Of a stretch of 64,000 nt of DNA, positions 16,109 to 24,434 are shown in pieces. Positions within the stretch are counted from its first letter, which is position 1. Each line of letters begins with the position of its first letter. Below the pieces are notes generated by a model. It made no database searches and was not told the DNA's origin. It worked only from the letters and a program-made list of their open reading frames with translations. The translations under genes were made by a program, and so were the position numbers. The stretch lies in assembly GCF_016907355.1 (NCBI RefSeq), contig NZ_JAFBBW010000001.1, positions 1,116,001 through 1,180,000 of the forward strand. Direction: 5' to 3'. The stretch comes from Agromyces aurantiacus. Lineage in GTDB: Bacteria; Actinomycetota; Actinomycetes; Actinomycetales; Microbacteriaceae.

Positions 16109-17641
16109 ATGGGGGACACGACTGCGACTACGACGACGGCGTCGCGCTCTGCGCGCGGTGCACTCATCGCCACCTCGGTCTCGGCGCTGGTGGTGAATGC
16201 GAACACCTCGGCGGTGTCGATCCTGATCCCCGCCATCTCCGAGGACACGGGCACGCCGACCGACACCCTCCAGTGGGCGGTGACCGGCTACTCCCTCGTG
16301 GGGGCGGCCGTCATCGTCACCTCGGGCGCGCTCGGCGACGTGTTCGGCCGCCGGAGGATCTTCCTCGGCGGTCTCTTCCTGTTCATCGCCTCGTGCGTGC
16401 TGATCGCGCTCTCGCAGGAGGGTCTCGGCGTGATCGCCGGCCGGTGCATCCAAGGTGCGGCGGGCGCCACGATCCTCGCATGCGGCATGAGCCTGCTGTC
16501 GGCGTCGAACACGGGCAAGGCGCAGCTGCGCGCCGTCACGCTCTGGGGTGCGGCCTCGGCGATCGGCGCCGCCGCCGGACCGCTGGTCGGCGGCCTGCTC
16601 GCCTCGACGCTCGGCTGGCAGGGCCTGTTCTGGATCGACGCCGCGATCGCGGCGGCCTGCGTGCCCATCACGCTCCTCTCGGTGCAGGAATCGAGCGACC
16701 CGAACCGACCGCGTTCGATCGACTGGACCGGCACCGTGCTCATCGCCGCGATCCTCGCCCCGCTCATCTTCGGGCTGACGAACGGCAGCGCGTGGGGCTG
16801 GGTCTCGCTGCCCACGCTCTCGTGCTTCGCGATCTCGATCCTCGCGGCCGTGGGGTTCATCCTGGTCGAGCGTCGCGTGAAGGCCCCGCTGCTCGATCTG
16901 GCCCTACTGCGCAACAAGATCCTCGTCGGCGCCACGCTGTCGATCCTGCTCGGCTCGGGCACCGTGAACGCGATCATGTACGTCGTCAGCCTGTACTTCC
17001 AGGATCCCGCGACGCTCGACATGAACGCCTTCCAGGCCGGTCTCGCGACGCTGCCCGTCGCGGCCGCCGCGGTGGTGATCGCGCCGCTCATCACGCCGAT
17101 CGTCGGCAAGATCGGGGCCCGCACGACCATCGCGGTCGGATTCATCATCATGACCGTCTCGTTCGCGGCCCTCGCGTTCGTGACGGAGAACTGGACCTAC
17201 GCGCTGTTCGTCCTGCCGCTCATCGGCGTCGCGGCCGGGATGAGCCTGCAGAACGGCCCGTGCTCATCGATCTCGACGGCATGCGTCGATCCCGCCGAGG
17301 TCGGTGCCGCATCCGGCATCTCGAACATGGCGCGCTACGTCGGCGCCGCCGTGATGACCGCGATCGTCGCGTCCGTCTACAGCGGGGTCGGCTCGCGTCA
17401 GGTGGCAGCGGGCGAGTCGGATGCCGTCGCCCTCGCCCATGCCTTCTCGTGGTCGTCGATCGCGATGGGCATCTGGTGCGCGCTCGGCATCGCGCTCGCG
17501 CTGCTCGTCGCTCGCAAGGTCACTCGCCGGCCCGCCGAGTTCGAGGCGGCCGCCGCCGCGGCGTCGACGTCGCACACGCTCACACCGCCCGACGACGTGC
17601 GTCGGGCCGACGCACTCGCCGGCAGCGCCACGACGGATTGA
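16109..17641 (+). CDS. MFS transporter, DHA2 family (14-helix multidrug exporter type)
   Basis: The 510-residue protein has 14 hydrophobic segments. The motif A loop GALGDVFGRRRIFLGG and motif C region AAAGPLVGGLLASTLGWQGLFWIDAAIA are those of QacA/EmrB-type DHA2 exporters. Such proteins export cationic or amphipathic drugs with the proton gradient. TAAGAA lies seven bases before ATG 16109, close to the leaderless spacing used elsewhere in this DNA, and no ribosome site is seen. Upstream 13-bp repeats may be regulatory. Confidence 0.9.
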   Translation: MGDTTATTTTASRSARGALIATSVSALVVNANTSAVSILIPAISEDTGTPTDTLQWAVTGYSLVGAAVIVTSGALGDVFGRRRIFLGGLFLFIASCVLIALSQEGLGVIAGRCIQGAAGATILACGMSLLSASNTGKAQLRAVTLWGAASAIGAAAGPLVGGLLASTLGWQGLFWIDAAIAAACVPITLLSVQESSDPNRPRSIDWTGTVLIAAILAPLIFGLTNGSAWGWVSLPTLSCFAISILAAVGFILVERRVKAPLLDLALLRNKILVGATLSILLGSGTVNAIMYVVSLYFQDPATLDMNAFQAGLATLPVAAAAVVIAPLITPIVGKIGARTTIAVGFIIMTVSFAALAFVTENWTYALFVLPLIGVAAGMSLQNGPCSSISTACVDPAEVGAASGISNMARYVGAAVMTAIVASVYSGVGSRQVAAGESDAVALAHAFSWSSIAMGIWCALGIALALLVARKVTRRPAEFEAAAAAASTSHTLTPPDDVRRADALAGSATTD

Positions 17642-17708
17642 GCCGCGCCGGATCCGCGACGGCGAGCGGATGCCGGAGCACCCGCCCGCCGTCGAGGCAT
17701 GCGGCTCA
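17639..17708. terminator. Nested hairpin between convergent genes
   Basis: Outer arms TGAGCCGC (17639-17646) and GCGGCTCA (17701-17708) include the ends of both convergent genes; inner arms GACGGCG (17658-17664) and CGCCGTC (17687-17693) nest inside. No U-tract follows, as is common in actinobacteria. A bidirectional terminator is plausible but weakly supported. Confidence 0.4.
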
Positions 17709-20171
17709 GTCGGACGACGCGGCGGTTCCGATCCAGCGGGCGTACATCGCGAGATCACGATGGGCACGGTCCGCCCAGGCCGCGGCGCCCGTCGCCTCGG
17801 GCGAGCCGATCCGCTCCTCCGCACGGGCGAGTTCGCGCGAGGCCTTGTCGAGGTCGCCGTCTGCGAGCGCCTCGAGTGCCTTGTCGAGGCGATGCCCGAC
17901 CTTGTCGGCGCCGTCGTCCGACAGGCAGTCGCCGTCGACCGCCGCCCCGAGCGACTCGCGCATCACCGCGATGCCCGTCGAGGCGGCTCCCGCCGGATCG
18001 CGGTGCGGCGCGACGGCGTCCACGCGATGTGCGCCCTCGGACAGCGCGGCCGCCTGCTCGTCCGAGAGCTGGTTGTAGGCGAAGAGTCCCGTGCCGTCCG
18101 ACCCCGCCGCGTTCACGGAACGGATCTGCTCCAGCACGGTGCCGGGGGTCGAGCCGCGGAACGGCCCGTAGGTGGCGGTGTAGAGGTACTCGGACTCGCC
18201 GACGCGCTCGCGCATCACGGCCGTGTCGCGCGCCACCGAGGTGCCCGAGGTGCCGAACGACATGCCGGTGAGGACGTCGACGTACCCGCGGTCCACCCAG
18301 TCGCCCCAGTTCTGGAACTTCTTGTCGAGCCCGTCGACCGGGTCGGCGAAGACGGCGGCCGAGAGCGCCAGATCGGGAGCGATGCGCTGCTGCAGCTCGC
18401 GGACCTCGCCCACGAACGAGGTGACGTTGGCGATGCGCCAGTCGGTCCACAGCTTCCACTCGGGCGACGAGGGCGTGAGCGTGTACGGATCGACGCCGTG
18501 CTCCTGCGCGAACGCCGCTCTCGAGAAGTCGCTGTACGAATAGCCGGCGGTCTCCCATGGGAGCGACACGGGGTAGCGGATGTAGTCGAGGTGCACGCCC
18601 TCGATGTCGTACTCCGTCATCAGCTCCGTGAGGAGCGACTGGACGTACGCCCGGGCCTCGGGAACGGCCGCATCGAGGAAGTAGTAGCCGGGTTCGGCGA
18701 TCGAGGGATGCAGGCCCGCCTTCCCCACGTCCCTGCGCTGGATCGCCGCCCACTCCGGGTGCACCGAGAGGATGGGGCCGACGCCGCCGGTCTGGTCCGA
18801 GCCGACGAAGAAGGTGTGGATCCAGGGGTGCACCTCGATGCCCCGCTCGTGTGCGCCCTCGATCCAGACCTCGAGCGGATCGAAGCCGACCATGCTCGGA
18901 CGCTGGGGGGCTATGCCCGCGGCGGCCGCGGCGTCCGACGGGAAGATCGTGTAGCCCTGGTAGATCGTCTCGAGGAAGATCATGTTGAACCCGGCCGCGT
19001 CGATGCGGTCCAGGGACGCCTCGATGGCCTGCGGGGTCGTCTCCTCGGGTCGGACCCACGTCGCCCGGCCCTCGGCGACGCGCGATTCCGCGGTGCGGTA
19101 CGCGGCCAGTTCGGCGGCAGCGCGCGCCGACCCCGCGAGTTCGACGGCGGATGCCGCGTCGCCGGCCTCCGCCGCGGCGCGGGCCTCGGCCAGCAGCGCG
19201 GCCGACTCGTCGGCGGCCTCGCCGGCCGCGTCGACCGGGAAGGCGAGGCAGGAGTCGACGGCGGCGCCGATGCGGCCGGCCGCGTCGGCGAGGGCGCGGT
19301 CGGCGCCGAAGATGGCGGTGCGTTCGTCGACGGTCGCGCTCAGCGTCGAGCCTTCGATGCCGATCGTCGCGCCGACGACCGCGTTCGCCTGCAGCCAGGT
19401 GCCGCGGCTGCCGTGACCGGAGAGCACGAAGCCATCGGCCGGGATCTCGCGGTCGTTGCCGCCCGCGCCGGTGACGACGCCGCCCTGCACCGTGACCTCG
19501 AAGCCGAAGTCGTTGGTGCCGGTCGTGGCCCGGCCGGATGCCGGGGTGTATTGCACGAGCTGCTCTGCCCCGCGGCATCCGGGGTAGCAGACGCCCGTGC
19601 CGTCGACGCCGGGGGGATTGGTCTCAGCGGTGGGGTCGACCGCATCGAGGGTCGTGGTCGCGGTGCGCGAGATGACCGGGCCGATGCTGAGGGCGTCTCC
19701 CGGCCGAACGTGGTCGCGGAGCCACGCGCGCACGTCGGGGGTGCCGCCGGGGGAGACCGACAGCACGATCCCGTCGGCGGGGATCGCGTTGTCGCCCGGC
19801 TTCCAGGACGGGTCGGCGCACGTGGCGAGCACGGTGCACACGCGCTCGACGAGCCACGTGCCGTCGGTGCCCGGGCGGAGCACGGCTTCGCCGCCGTACT
19901 GGTTCGTCTTGGTGGTCGCGCCGAAGGCGGGTGTGTAGACCGCGACCATGCCGGCCAGCCGGCTCGGGGGGTTCACCGCCGCGACCGGTAGGCGGGCGCC
20001 GTCCGGGGCGGTGACCTCGTCACCTGCGACCGGCGTGGCGGGGGCGGCGACGGCCGCGGCGGCGGGTGCCGCGCCCAGGGCCGGCGCGGCAATCACGCCG
20101 CCGACGGCCAGGGCGGCGGCGGCGCAGGCGGCGAGCATCGCCAGGCGCCTCGTACGTCTCGAATGATTCAC
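17706..20171 (-). CDS. Secreted GHL10 (DUF187-type) glycoside hydrolase with duplicated N-terminal module
   Basis: The 821-residue protein starts with an Arg-rich signal peptide (about 1-34, ending AAPALGAAPA). Two related modules follow at about 62-160 and 202-278; both have the pattern (V/L).YTPA.G..T.TN..G...V, then IPADG.VLS..G, then a Gly-rich stretch before a VGATIGI/GDALSI end. An Ala-rich helical linker (about 290-370) precedes the GHL10 barrel (about 375-690) with ATWVRPEETTPQAIEASLDRI, GFNMIFLETIYQGYTIFPS and the acidic GVHLDYIRYP motif (Asp near 527). E. coli DigH, of this family, cuts denuded peptidoglycan glycan. GTG start with AAGGA upstream. It diverges from and is co-regulated with the sugar ABC operon. 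Confidence 0.88.
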   Translation of the reverse strand: MNHSRRTRRLAMLAACAAAALAVGGVIAAPALGAAPAAAAVAAPATPVAGDEVTAPDGARLPVAAVNPPSRLAGMVAVYTPAFGATTKTNQYGGEAVLRPGTDGTWLVERVCTVLATCADPSWKPGDNAIPADGIVLSVSPGGTPDVRAWLRDHVRPGDALSIGPVISRTATTTLDAVDPTAETNPPGVDGTGVCYPGCRGAEQLVQYTPASGRATTGTNDFGFEVTVQGGVVTGAGGNDREIPADGFVLSGHGSRGTWLQANAVVGATIGIEGSTLSATVDERTAIFGADRALADAAGRIGAAVDSCLAFPVDAAGEAADESAALLAEARAAAEAGDAASAVELAGSARAAAELAAYRTAESRVAEGRATWVRPEETTPQAIEASLDRIDAAGFNMIFLETIYQGYTIFPSDAAAAAGIAPQRPSMVGFDPLEVWIEGAHERGIEVHPWIHTFFVGSDQTGGVGPILSVHPEWAAIQRRDVGKAGLHPSIAEPGYYFLDAAVPEARAYVQSLLTELMTEYDIEGVHLDYIRYPVSLPWETAGYSYSDFSRAAFAQEHGVDPYTLTPSSPEWKLWTDWRIANVTSFVGEVRELQQRIAPDLALSAAVFADPVDGLDKKFQNWGDWVDRGYVDVLTGMSFGTSGTSVARDTAVMRERVGESEYLYTATYGPFRGSTPGTVLEQIRSVNAAGSDGTGLFAYNQLSDEQAAALSEGAHRVDAVAPHRDPAGAASTGIAVMRESLGAAVDGDCLSDDGADKVGHRLDKALEALADGDLDKASRELARAEERIGSPEATGAAAWADRAHRDLAMYARWIGTAASSD

Positions 20172-20233
20172 GATCGATCCTTCGTTCGGGTCGTCTGCCG
20201 GCCCGGCGTCGGCGTCGGTGCCGGATCGGTCCG

Positions 20234-20286
20234 ATTGGTTCGGACCAATGGTTGGTCAGGCTAACCATGCGCGTGGCGCGCCGCAA
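20234..20286 (-). promoter_or_regulatory. Promoter of the GHL10 gene overlapped by two inverted repeats
   Basis: Read on the minus strand, TTGCGG (complement of 20281-20286), a 17-bp spacer and TAGCCT (complement of 20258-20263) form a good -35/-10 pair. One inverted repeat, ATGGTT (20248-20253) and AACCAT (20263-20268), brackets the -10. A second, ATTGGT-TCGG-ACCAAT (20234-20249), lies at or just after the start of transcription. TGGT-N4-ACCA is the core of HutC/DasR-type GntR operators, so the GntR protein encoded in the divergent operon is the likely repressor. Confidence 0.7.
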
Positions 20287-20360
20287 GAGCCGATCAGTCG
20301 GATTCATCGAGAATTCCGGATGCTGCGCCGGGGGTGTGTGGAGTCGATGGTCTTCCCGTG

Positions 20361-20389
20361 TTGCAGTGGTACGAACCATTTGCTACCGT
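20361..20389 (+). promoter_or_regulatory. Promoter of the sugar ABC operon with GntR operator in the spacer
   Basis: TTGCAG (20361-20366), exactly 17 bp, then TACCGT (20384-20389) form the promoter. The operator-like dyad AGTGGT-ACGA-ACCATT (20365-20380) fills the spacer and overlaps the -35. Its TGGT-N4-ACCA core matches the site type bound by UTRA-domain GntR regulators such as DasR. The first gene begins 45 bp after the -10. Confidence 0.72.
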
Positions 20390-20434
20390 GCCCGTCGGAC
20401 GCACCCTTCCGCTCCCGAATCGAAAGGTCCCACA

Positions 20435-21763
20435 ATGACGTTGAACCGAACGCGACGCGCGCTCGGCGCCGCCGCGGCCGCCTCAGGACTCGCGCTCGCG
20501 CTCGCCGGCTGCAGCCTCGAGGGAGTCGACACCGGCTCCGAGGCATCCGCCGACGAGCTGTCGACCGTCGAAGGCGAGATCAGCTTCGCCACGCTCGAGC
20601 TGAGCTCGAACCCCGACCTCGCGAAGTACATCGAGGACACCATCGCCGCCTTCGAGGACGAGTACCCCGGCACCGAGGTCGAGTGGATCGACGTGCCCTT
20701 CGCGGGCGCCCAGGAGAAGTTCGCCGCCGACGCCGCGGCCGGGAACCTCCCCGACGTCGTCAACATGAACCCGAACTTCGCGCAGCCGCTCGAACGGGAG
20801 GGCGTCTTCATGGACATCGACCAGGCCGACCCCGAGCTGGCGTCCGAGTACGTCGAGGGCGCGTGGAAGGGCTTCCAGGTGCCGGGCACCGAGGGGACCT
20901 TCGGGGTGCCGTGGTACCTGACCAGTGAGGTCACCATGTACAACGCCGACCTGTACGAAAAGGCCGGTCTCGACCCCGACGACGCCCCCGAGACCTTCGA
21001 GGAGCTCTACGAGGACGCCGCCGCGATCTCGAAGGCGGGCGCGGGAGCGTACTACGGGCTGCACCCCGCCTTGGAGAACCGATTCCTCACCGACCTCGCC
21101 AAGATCGGCGTGCCGCTGATCGACGAGGACCTCGTGTGGACGTTCAACACGCCCGAGGCCGTCGAGCACGTCGAGATGCTCGCCGAGATGTACCAGTCGG
21201 GCGTCTTCCCGGCCGACTCGGTCACCCAGACGCTCAACGACGCCAAGGAGGGCTACCAGGCAGGCACCGTCGCGGTCTTCCCGTCCGGCCCGAACTTCCT
21301 CAACGGCATCGAGCAGAACGCGCCGCAGGTCTTCGAGAACACCCGCGTCGCCCCGCAGATCGCCGCCGAGGGCGAGCCGATCAACATGTCGGTCATGGGC
21401 CTGCTGATCCCGAAGACGAGCGAGAACAAGGGCACCGCGCTCGCGTTCACGAAGTTCATCACCAACGCCGAGAACCAGCTCGCCTTCTCGAAGGTCGCCC
21501 CCGTGCTGCCCTCGGTCACCGAGGCGCTGGAGGACCCGTTCTTCCAGGACGACTCCGACGGCACGGAGCTGTCGAAGGCGATCAAGCTTTCGGCCAACGG
21601 CCTTGAGCGCGCGGAGAACCTCACGCCCGTGCAGTACGACGACCAGGTCAAGAACGCGGTGCTCGCGAAGATCCAGCTCGCGCTCACCGGTGAGCTCTCC
21701 GCGACGGACGCGCTCGACCAGGCGGTCGAGGCGGCCAACGAGATCACCGGCGGCGGGGAGTAG
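20435..21763 (+). CDS. Sugar ABC transporter substrate-binding lipoprotein (family 1)
   Basis: A 442-residue extracellular solute-binding protein. The signal peptide ends in the lipobox LALAGC (Cys26), so it is tethered to the outer membrane leaflet. The mature part is typical: ISFATLELSSNPDLAKYIEDTIAAFEDEYPGTEVEWIDVPF, then AGNLPDVVNMNPNFAQPL, TEGTFGVPWYLTSEVTMYNADLYEKAGLD, and GTALAFTKFITNAENQLAFSKVAPVLPS. GAAAGG eight bases before ATG 20435 fixes the start. It delivers an oligosaccharide to the two permeases downstream; the sugar cannot be deduced from the binding protein alone. Confidence 0.93.
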   Translation: MTLNRTRRALGAAAAASGLALALAGCSLEGVDTGSEASADELSTVEGEISFATLELSSNPDLAKYIEDTIAAFEDEYPGTEVEWIDVPFAGAQEKFAADAAAGNLPDVVNMNPNFAQPLEREGVFMDIDQADPELASEYVEGAWKGFQVPGTEGTFGVPWYLTSEVTMYNADLYEKAGLDPDDAPETFEELYEDAAAISKAGAGAYYGLHPALENRFLTDLAKIGVPLIDEDLVWTFNTPEAVEHVEMLAEMYQSGVFPADSVTQTLNDAKEGYQAGTVAVFPSGPNFLNGIEQNAPQVFENTRVAPQIAAEGEPINMSVMGLLIPKTSENKGTALAFTKFITNAENQLAFSKVAPVLPSVTEALEDPFFQDDSDGTELSKAIKLSANGLERAENLTPVQYDDQVKNAVLAKIQLALTGELSATDALDQAVEAANEITGGGE

Positions 21764-21768
21764 TCGCG

Positions 21769-22647
21769 ATGCGGCCCCGAAGGATCCTCACCCCGTGGGT
21801 GCTCATGGCTCCGGCGCTCGCCGTTGCGCTGATCTTCCACGTCGTGCCGTTCTTCCGAACCGTCCAGCTGTCGTTCACCGACTTCCGGCTGGCGTCCGGC
21901 GGGCAGTACGTGGGTCTGGAGAACTTCGGGGCCCTCGCCACCTCCGACGTGTTCTGGCTCTCCGCCGGCAACACGTTGCTCTACGTGGTCGTCGTGGTGC
22001 CGCTCCTCGTCGTCCTGCCGCTGCTGCTGGCGATGCTGGTCCAGCCGAAGATCCCCGGCATGTCCTTCTTCCGGGCGTCGTTCTACACGCCGGTCATCGC
22101 CTCGATGGTCGTCGTCGGCCTGATCTGGGTCTTCCTGCTCAAGGAGCGCGGCCCGGTCAACTGGCTGTTCCAGACGCTCAGCATCGTGCAGGAGCCGCTG
22201 CCGTTCCTCACCGATGGCACGCTGCTGCTCTTCAGCTGCATGCTCGTCACCGTCTGGAAAGGTCTCGGCTTCTACATGGTGATCTACCTCACCGCGCTCG
22301 CGAACGTGCCGGGCGAGCTGCACGAGGCGGCGCAGGTCGACGGCGCCGGCGGCATCCGCCGCTTCTGGTCGGTGACCGTGCCCTCGGTGCGGCCGACCAT
22401 GCTGCTCGTGGGCGTGCTGTCGGCGATCGCCGCCATGAAGGTGTACGCCGAGATCTTCGTCATCGCCGGTCCGACGGCCGGCCCCGGTGGCACCGTCCGG
22501 TCACTGGTCTTCACGATCCGCGAGGTCGGATCCGGGTTCGACGGGCAGGTCGGCTACGCGGCGGCGATGAGCCTGGTGCTGTTCGTCTTCACGATCGGCC
22601 TGACCGTCGCGCTGCAGAAGCTCAGCAGGGAGAACGTGGAAGCATGA
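21769..22647 (+). CDS. Sugar ABC transporter permease (MalF/UgpA type)
   Basis: The 292-residue protein has six helices and the EAA loop ELHEAAQVDGAGGIRRFWSVTVPSVRPT that docks with the ATPase. It starts five bases after the binding-protein stop. No ATPase gene is in the locus, as is usual in actinobacteria where a shared MsiK-type ATPase serves many sugar importers. Confidence 0.93.
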   Translation: MRPRRILTPWVLMAPALAVALIFHVVPFFRTVQLSFTDFRLASGGQYVGLENFGALATSDVFWLSAGNTLLYVVVVVPLLVVLPLLLAMLVQPKIPGMSFFRASFYTPVIASMVVVGLIWVFLLKERGPVNWLFQTLSIVQEPLPFLTDGTLLLFSCMLVTVWKGLGFYMVIYLTALANVPGELHEAAQVDGAGGIRRFWSVTVPSVRPTMLLVGVLSAIAAMKVYAEIFVIAGPTAGPGGTVRSLVFTIREVGSGFDGQVGYAAAMSLVLFVFTIGLTVALQKLSRENVEA

Positions 22648-23573
22648 GCGTCATCGAATCCACGGACGCCGCGCGCGACGCGGCACCCGCCATGCCCTCC
22701 GCCGGCGCCGAGACCGAGCCCCGGTTCCGGCGGCGCCGCCGGCTTGGCGCGGCCGGGGTCGCCACGCGCGCGCTCCACTACGTCGTGCTGCTCCTCGTGC
22801 TCGCGCTGCTCGTCGGTCCGTTCCTCTACACGCTCGGCACCGCCCTCAAGGGCGACGCCGACAGCGTGTTCTCGTACCCGCCGTACCTGATCCCGCGCGA
22901 CCCGACGCTCGAGAACTTCGCGAAGGTCGCCGACGTGATCCCGGTGTGGACCTTCATCGGCAACTCGTTCATCGTCGCGAGCGCCTCGACCGTGACGAAC
23001 ATCCTGTTCGGCTCGATGGCCGGCTTCGCCCTCGCTCGGCTGCGCTTCCGCGGCAACACCGCCGCCTACCTCACGTTCCTCGCGACGCTCGTGATCCCGT
23101 TCGAGGTGATCTTCATCTCCGTCTTCCTCACCGCCCGGCAACTCGGCCTCGTCGACACGCTGCTCGGCGTCATCCTGCCGTCGGCGGTCACGGGGTTCTC
23201 GATCCTGCTGTTCCGCTCGGCGTTCCTGTCGCTGCCCAGGGCCATCGACGAGGCGGCCGTGCTCGACGGGGCCACCGAGTTCCAGCGCTACTGGCGCGTG
23301 TCGATGCCCTCGGTCACGGGCACGATGGCCGTCGTCGGCATCTTCAGCTTCATGTTCGCGTGGGACGACTTCCTGTGGCCGCAGATCGTGCTCACGAGCC
23401 AGGAGAACTACACGCTCACGGTGGGCCTGCAGTTCCTCGCGGGCGCGTTCGCCGATGATCAGAAGGTCGTCGCCGCCGGCACGATGATCGCGGTGATCCC
23501 GCTCATCATCGCGTTCTTCCTCGCACAGAAGTGGTTCTTCCGCGGCGCCGGAGAAGGGGCGGTGAAGGGATGA
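22644..23573 (+). CDS. Sugar ABC transporter permease (MalG/UgpE type)
   Basis: A 309-residue permease with an N-terminal Ala/Arg-rich tail (about 1-45), six helices and the EAA loop AIDEAAVLDGATEFQRYWRVSMPSVTG. ATG 22644 overlaps the stop of the partner permease by 4 bp. The end KWFFRGAGEGAVKG is typical of MalG-type sugar permeases. Confidence 0.93.
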   Translation: MSVIESTDAARDAAPAMPSAGAETEPRFRRRRRLGAAGVATRALHYVVLLLVLALLVGPFLYTLGTALKGDADSVFSYPPYLIPRDPTLENFAKVADVIPVWTFIGNSFIVASASTVTNILFGSMAGFALARLRFRGNTAAYLTFLATLVIPFEVIFISVFLTARQLGLVDTLLGVILPSAVTGFSILLFRSAFLSLPRAIDEAAVLDGATEFQRYWRVSMPSVTGTMAVVGIFSFMFAWDDFLWPQIVLTSQENYTLTVGLQFLAGAFADDQKVVAAGTMIAVIPLIIAFFLAQKWFFRGAGEGAVKG

Positions 23574-24388
23574 GCATCGAATTCGACCAGACTGCGGCGG
23601 GGGCGCCCGCAGGGGAGGCCGGCGTGCCCGCCACGGTGACCTCGGCCGCTCCGGCCGCCCCCGCTGCCGCCGTGCGCTCCGACCCCGGCTCGAAGGCCGA
23701 CGCGATCCGTGCTCGGCTGCGCGACGAGGTCATCGCGAACCTCTCGCCGCACGACCCGCTGCCGCCCGAGCGCGAACTCGTCAACCGCTTCGGCGTGAGC
23801 CGGGCGACCATCCGGCAGGCGCTGGCCCGCCTCGCCGACCACGGCTGGGTGTACCGAGTGCAGGGATCGGGCACATTCGTTGCCGACAAGGACCTCGTGA
23901 CGAAGTCCCCATACCTGACCTCGTTCTCGGAGGACATCTCCGAGCGCGGCATGACGCCGGGATCGCGGGTGCTGCGGCTCGAGCACGGCCGCGCCGACGA
24001 GCGCGTCGCCCGGGAGCTGCTCATCCCCACGGGCGCTCGTGCCGTGCACATCGAGCGGCTCCGTACAGCCGACGGCGCCCCGATGTGCATCGAGAGCCTC
24101 TGGCTTCCCGAGTGGCTGACGGGCGACAACCTCGGCCCCGAGCTCCTCGGGTCGCTGTACGAGTACTTCGACCACGCCGGCGCGACGCCCGCACGTGCAC
24201 ACCAGACGATCCGGGCCGTCGGCCTCGACGCCCAGCAGGCCGAACTGCTCGAATCCGAGCCGGGCGCTCCGGCGCTGCTCGTCGCCCGCATCGTGTTCGA
24301 CACCCACGGCCGTCGCATCGAGTCGTCCACGGGCGTGTACCGCGGCGACTCGTACGACTTCCAGATCAACGTGAAGCGTCGAAGCTGA
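23570..24388 (+). CDS. GntR family regulator with UTRA domain (HutC subfamily)
   Basis: A 272-residue regulator: disordered Ala-rich tail (1-38), winged helix at about 42-105 (KADAIRARLRDEVIANLSPHDPLPPERELVNRFGVSRATIRQALARLADHGWVYRVQGSGTFVA) and a UTRA effector domain (about 120-270: SFSEDISERGMTPGSRVLRLEHG, VHIERLRTADGAPMCIESLWLP, RIVFDTHGRRIESSTGVYRGDSYDFQINV). UTRA domains bind sugar phosphates or related effectors. The gene overlaps the permease by 4 bp, so the regulator is made together with the transporter. The TGGT-N4-ACCA dyads in the divergent promoter region are its probable operators. Confidence 0.93.
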   Translation: MSIEFDQTAAGAPAGEAGVPATVTSAAPAAPAAAVRSDPGSKADAIRARLRDEVIANLSPHDPLPPERELVNRFGVSRATIRQALARLADHGWVYRVQGSGTFVADKDLVTKSPYLTSFSEDISERGMTPGSRVLRLEHGRADERVARELLIPTGARAVHIERLRTADGAPMCIESLWLPEWLTGDNLGPELLGSLYEYFDHAGATPARAHQTIRAVGLDAQQAELLESEPGAPALLVARIVFDTHGRRIESSTGVYRGDSYDFQINVKRRS

Positions 24389-24434
24389 TGCGCCGCCCCG
24401 CTCCACCCTCCACGCGAACGCCGCAGGGCCGCGC

